A stretch of DNA of 64,000 bases from Bretschneidera sinensis. Its lineage: Eukaryota; Streptophyta; Magnoliopsida; Brassicales; Akaniaceae. Below are positions 59,787 to 64,000 of the stretch, piece after piece. The first letter of the stretch is position 1; each line of letters opens with the position of its first letter. The stretch covers positions 44,888,501 through 44,952,500 of the forward strand of contig CM043697.1 in assembly GCA_023935145.1 (NCBI GenBank), given 5' to 3'. A program made the translations under genes and the position numbers. Under the pieces are notes generated by a model, which saw nothing but the letters and a program-made list of their open reading frames with translations, searched no databases and was not told where the DNA came from.

Positions 59787-60758
59787 CAACCTTGTTTAGA
59801 ATGATTATTGATAGGAATTGGGGTACATTTGCAAGACAACCATATCATTCCCTTACAAATGTGGTTAGAGAATTCTATGCTAATGCAGAAGAACATAGGA
59901 ATGGTAAGGTGATAGTGAGAAGAAAAACAGTCTCTTTTAGCAGCACATCTATCAATAGATTCTATGGGCTACCTGACATAGAAAATAGTGAGTATATTGC
60001 ATATGCATCTAATATTGATTATGAAGAGATTTGCAATACTCTCTGTATTACGGGTACAACATGGAAAATGATGGGTGATACCCCTAAAACCTTGCTTGGT
60101 ACTTCTCTGACTGTCAATGCTCGAGCATGGCAATATTTTGTATGTTAGAGGTTGATGCCTGCTACGCACTATAGTGACTTTACTATTGAGAGAGCTATTC
60201 TGATTTATGCCATTTTGATGGGCATGACTATTGATGTGGGCCAGATTATATTTAATTCTATCATACTCACTGTGAGATAAAAGCTTGGATTATACTTCCC
60301 TTCATTAATTACCCAATTATGCATCCGAGTTGGAGTCTAGTACAGTCTTGATGAGGAGGCCCAGCAACCCAAGAAGCCCATCGATGATGGCATGCTCAAT
60401 CTGATTAAAGCCTCGAGGTCGCCAACTCGGGAGAAAGAGCAGTGATTACTGCCCCCCTCTTCCCTCTAGACACTTCACTGTTGCAGAGCACCTTAAGAGT
60501 TTAAAAATTCATTTTGACGAGCATCAGAAACTCTTGCATGATAGGTTTGATCGTCAAGAACGATTACTGGCTAGGCAAGTCGATTATCAAGCGGGGGTAT
60601 ACTCTTCTTTTGGTCAGATGTACCAACACCTTGCCTCCGCCATTGGTTATGACATGGATCACTTTCTCACTTTGCCACCCTATCCAAGTTCATCTTTTGA
60701 TCCAGCTCCCAAGGAAGGTGAAGAGAATGAAGAGGAGGATGAAGACTTAGAGGATTAG
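59787..60758 (+). pseudogene. Element X env-like ORF, second part
   Basis: Continues the reading from 50105 (PTLFRMIIDRNWGTFARQPY) through INRFYGLPDIENSEY and LTVNARAWQYFVC to a TAG at 60146-60148. Then RLMPATHYSDFTIERAILIY, further stops and a frame change, and an acidic C-terminus (EGEENEEEDEDLED, ending 60756-60758). The NRFYGLPD...AWQYFVC pattern is that of the 'putative plant transposon protein' domain found in the third ORF of Athila-like elements. No clear signal peptide or membrane segment is visible. Confidence 0.75.
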
Positions 60759-62465
60759 TTTTGGGTTATATCTTGTTTGTCTCATTTTATTTTATTTTTT
60801 TCTTATCGGATGACTGTACTAACATTTATTGTGTATTCTTTTTCGTTGTTTTATTTTTCATACTTTATTTTTGTTTTTAGTTAATTATTTAGATTTCATG
60901 TGCTAACCTAACGTACAGTGGGAATCTTAATGTTACACCGCAGTTGCTTTCTTTTTATTTGTTTTGTTCTATGTTATAGATCGAAATTTCAACAAAAAGA
61001 ACGGCATGCAGTTCAAATGGTGGTGCACAATTTTTAGCTTCTGTGCACTTTTGGTTACAAAGGGAGTTTCCTTTACTTTTTCTTTCACATTGAGGTCAAT
61101 GCAATTTTTAAGTTGGGGGTGGAGGAAACATATTTCTTTTTTCATTGAACTGCTAGGTGTCACTTTCCCTTTTTGTTTGTTTTTAGCATGCTTTATGTTA
61201 GCCTTGGAGTTTATTCACATGTCAATGATATGAGTCTAATTGAGATAGTATATGGCATTTAGAAGAAGTTAAATCTTGCTTCGGTTTGAGAATAATTTAA
61301 GTGTCAATCTTCATTTGGTTTGAGACTGTGGTTTGCGGTAAAATTATATGACTAGTCTAAAACATTTAGAGAAGTTTTATGTGTGATTGTTTTGTGAATA
61401 CTTTTGCGGTCTCGACAAGCTTTAGAACTTATTTGATAATCACTTGAGGCGATTTCCTAGAATGCACATTACTTAAGATATGATATAGGCCATTTTTGGA
61501 CCGTTTGAGCCTTTCAAACTTACCCTTGCTATATTTATCGCTAGTCATCTGTTTGAACCTTTTCTTGAAAAAGAATTTGAGCCTTATTTCTTTCGATAAC
61601 CCATTTACTTACCTTTATGAGCCTAAAAACATTTTATCCTTACCTTTCTTTTAAAAGAACTTAGTTATACACATTTTTTGAGAAACATTTAAGAAGAGTA
61701 AGGATGGAAATATGAAAAAATATTACTACCATAACTCAAGTATATTAAAGGAGATAAGTTAGGGGTTGTGAAAAAAAAAAAAGAGAAAAGAATGAAAAAG
61801 AAGATGAATGGTCTTATGCCAAAATAAAAAAAGAAGTGAATAATGGCAAAGAAAGAAGAAAATAAAAAAAATGGTGATTTATTGAGAGAAATGCTCGAAA
61901 AATGGTTGAAAGAGTTGAGTATTGAAGTAAGGTTATCTAGTGCTTAAAGTGGTTGTGTTTAAAATTAAGAGATTGAGTTCTTTTACTTGTTGAATATTTC
62001 CCGTTCTTTCTTGACCTTTACTTTAGCCTAACGTTACAAGCTTATTAAAGACCTATTGATCCAAGGTAGTGTGATTTTTTCTACAATAGTGGAGAGTGAT
62101 TTGAAAAGTGAGCCTATGGAGCTTGTTTTTGTGATTGATGTCATACAAATTAATATATTTTCAGAGGCCAAGACTTGTATTCATGAATGTTGTGCATAAA
62201 ATCATCCGAGTGTTCAGATTAATGGATTGTGGTAAGATGGATGTTAAGAGTTGATAACAATTTTAAGATTAATGTTTGAATTACTTTTGGACTTGGGTGA
62301 TATTTAATGATTCTATTTGCTATATGTTATGTGCGATTCTTGAGACAAAAAATTGAATTACTCTTGGTTTAATGCTAACATTGCTTTACTTTGTTTTGAT
62401 TTCTACCATATAATTCATTTCTTATTGTCCTGTTTTCGTATGAATTGCTAAGGGACTAGCAATAA
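60759..62465 (+). other. Element X 3' non-coding region
   Basis: T-rich, with a purine-rich stretch (AAGTTGGGGGTGGAGG at 61111-61126) and A-rich runs (61760-61875). No ORF of note. Part of it is related to element Y sequence flanking the CACTA insertion. Confidence 0.6.
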
Positions 62466-62480
62466 GCTAGCTAGGGGTTA
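62466..62480 (+). other. Element X region before the 3' LTR (weak purine tract)
   Basis: GCTAGCTAGGGGTTA precedes the TG of the LTR. The purine run AGGGG is short, and the working tract may be the longer one at 61111-61126. Confidence 0.4.
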
Positions 62481-63777
62481 TGATGAGAGTCATAAAAAGC
62501 ATCTTAACAGTACTTATTTGTTAGCATTTTAGGGTTGATCTAGGTTTGAATTACACTTTTATACCTTAACAAACTCTAAAGTGATATTCTTGGATTATTG
62601 ATCAATTTCGGTGCATTTTTAGGTACTTTGAGTCCAAAAGAGATGGAAAACTATCATAGCTTAAAGCACGATGTTTTGATGCATACCGCAATGAAGGCAT
62701 GATTGCGAAAGGACAAAACAACGAGAATCAAGGTTGTGTGCCGCGGCCTAGACCAGCTGAGCCATGGCCTCTAGAACCATGCCCAAAAGAGCCAAGAAGA
62801 CCACCAGTGTGCGTTGCGGCCTGGATGGTCTGAGCCATGACCTCCAAAAAGTTGAAGAAAGTTAGTCTAAAGGCTGAGCCGCGGCCTGGATTAGTGTGTG
62901 TCGCAGCGCGAGCGCGATGCCCTATTTCCTAATTAGGGTTTTAATGATAGTTTAGACCCAAAAATACCCTAGAACCTTTTGTATTATAAATAGATCACTT
63001 AGGGTTTGATAAGGAACAATCATTAAGGCTGGAAAACTCAAGAAGGCTGCCACATTCTCCCCCATCAAAGAGTTCAAGCATGAGCCCCATGGCCAACTAA
63101 TCTCCAAGCAAGGAAAAGGGATAAATCCCTAGGTGTAGTTGTTCTTATTTTCCATTATTGATTCAGTTGTAGTTTGGATTTATTGTCAAAACATTGTTAT
63201 GATTTACTCTTTGATTTAATTAGAAGATTTTCTCTTAATCCAGTGATTGTATCTTTCTCCTCGATATAAGTCTAGTCATGCTCTTCTTATATCAAGATTG
63301 TTGGATGCGATTGAGTCTGGTAGATTTATCTTTTAGGCTTGTCCATTACTGTGATATTTTCATTAAGATATATTGTCATTTCTTGATAAATCTATAGGAT
63401 AGGTCATGTGTGCTTAAATCAAAAGTAAAGAGTAATTCATATCAATTACATTAGGGTTTACATGAGTTTTGATTGAATATTTACCGATTGCTTGTTTGAG
63501 ATGTGAAACTAGTAATCGAGATAAAAACAATTGAATCGAGATTGGAATAAGGCAATGAACCAAGGGAGGATTCCCAGACCCTTGTTGTTTCTCTATTATA
63601 TTCTTCAATCTATTTACGCAATTTTCTCACATTACTTCATTATCAAAACTCAGATTCTCTCACTTGATCTTTATCGTTCGTGTTAAGGTTTACACTTTTC
63701 CTTTGTAGTTCACTTTTCCTTGTGGGATCAACACCTCAAATATACACAATAACAGCGTATTAATTTGAGTGTAATCA
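62481..63777 (+). repeat. Element X 3' LTR
   Basis: 1297 bp, TGATGAGAG...GTAATCA, then GCACT (target duplication with one mismatch). TATA-like box at 62979-62993; GC-rich repeats at 62730-62910. Confidence 0.92.
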
Positions 63778-64000
63778 GCACTTCAACTCCCCATTGGACA
63801 CCTCAACTTGGCCACTTGTTTGAGGATGATATGGTGTTTCCACATGATGAGTAACTCCATACTTAGTAAGTAAAGCTTCAAATGGACGGTTACAAAAATT
63901 CTTCCCACCATCATTAATTATCACTCTTGGAGTGCCAAATTGGGAAAAGATATTTTTTCAAAGAAAATTCACCACAACCCTGGCATCATTGCTCGACAAA
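63778..64000 (-). pseudogene. Element Y integrase core (continues beyond window)
   Basis: Minus strand: [71 protein letters not shown]. It keeps the second catalytic Asp (INDGG) and the Glu (GQVEVSN). Interrupted at the left by X; the reading resumes at 41101. Confidence 0.88.

Larger units (their letters stand above)
41102..63777 (+). mobile_element. Element X: Athila/Tat-like Ty3/gypsy element with env-like ORF
   Basis: LTRs at 41102-42358 and 62481-63777 start TGATGAGAGTCATAAAA and end GTGTAATCA. The flanks are GCGCT (41097-41101) and GCACT (63778-63782), a 5-bp target duplication with one mismatch. Order: primer site, gag, protease, solo-LTR insertion, RT, RNase H, integrase, non-coding, env-like ORF (split by E2), long 3' non-coding, purine tract. 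Without its insertions it would be about 11.8 kb, usual for Athila. Gag and pol have several stops, and active-site residues in RT and integrase are changed. Confidence 0.92.

Noticed and set aside
1..64000. tRNA or rRNA genes, organellar DNA insertions
   Set aside because: I looked for tRNA A/B-box pairs and for rRNA- or chloroplast-like blocks and saw none; a tRNAscan run would settle the tRNA question.

Overview
This is plant nuclear DNA, almost certainly from a eudicot. It is AT-rich, carries intron-containing gene remnants with GT/AG borders, and is packed with LTR retrotransposons plus CACTA and Harbinger-like DNA transposons. Remnants of plant gene families are recognisable: RF298/RF4/MIP1-type RING E3 ligase, VAP27, plant diacylglycerol kinase and NAC. 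I cannot name the species. I see no gene that is clearly intact; everything with recognisable homology is a pseudogene, a captured fragment or a transposon.

Region 1 (1-17040, continued at 28954-29085). A tandem array of six units, about 3.1 kb each when complete, on the minus strand. Each unit is a 5'-truncated copy of an RF298/MIP1-like E3 ubiquitin ligase gene: a long first exon with a serine/proline-rich part and a coiled coil, an intron of about 0.6 kb, and a final exon with coiled coil and C3HC4 RING. All copies carry stops, frameshifts or deletions. The only surviving N-terminal domain lies to the right of the array (16598-17040) and is itself split by an LTR element; its other part is at 28954-29085.

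Region 2 (17041-28953). Element E1 is a decayed minus-strand Ty3/gypsy element (tRNA-iMet-type primer site, gag-PR-RT-RH-IN) with TSD ACAAT. It was inserted into the RING gene and was itself invaded by a 3.9-kb Harbinger-like transposon (22098-26033, TSD TTA). Right of it are a chromovirus 3' end (29090-29627), poorly annotated sequence and a NAC fragment (32420-32820).

Region 3 (32826-64000). A nest. Element Y (minus strand, Athila/Tat-like, its 5' end beyond the window) runs from its 3' LTR at 32826-34182 to its integrase. It was hit by a CACTA transposon (34539-39325) that carries VAP27, diacylglycerol kinase and other host-gene exons. It was also hit, inside the integrase, by element X (41102-63777, plus strand, Athila/Tat-like with a post-pol env-like ORF). 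X contains a solo LTR (about 44841-46046) and a young, nearly complete Ty3/gypsy element E2 (50106-59781, same family as E1), which sits inside X's env-like ORF.

Most interesting points: the history of the truncated RING-ligase array; the multi-gene capture in the CACTA element; and short hairpin arrays plus a 14-bp palindrome in the E1/E2 LTRs whose arms change in a compensatory way.
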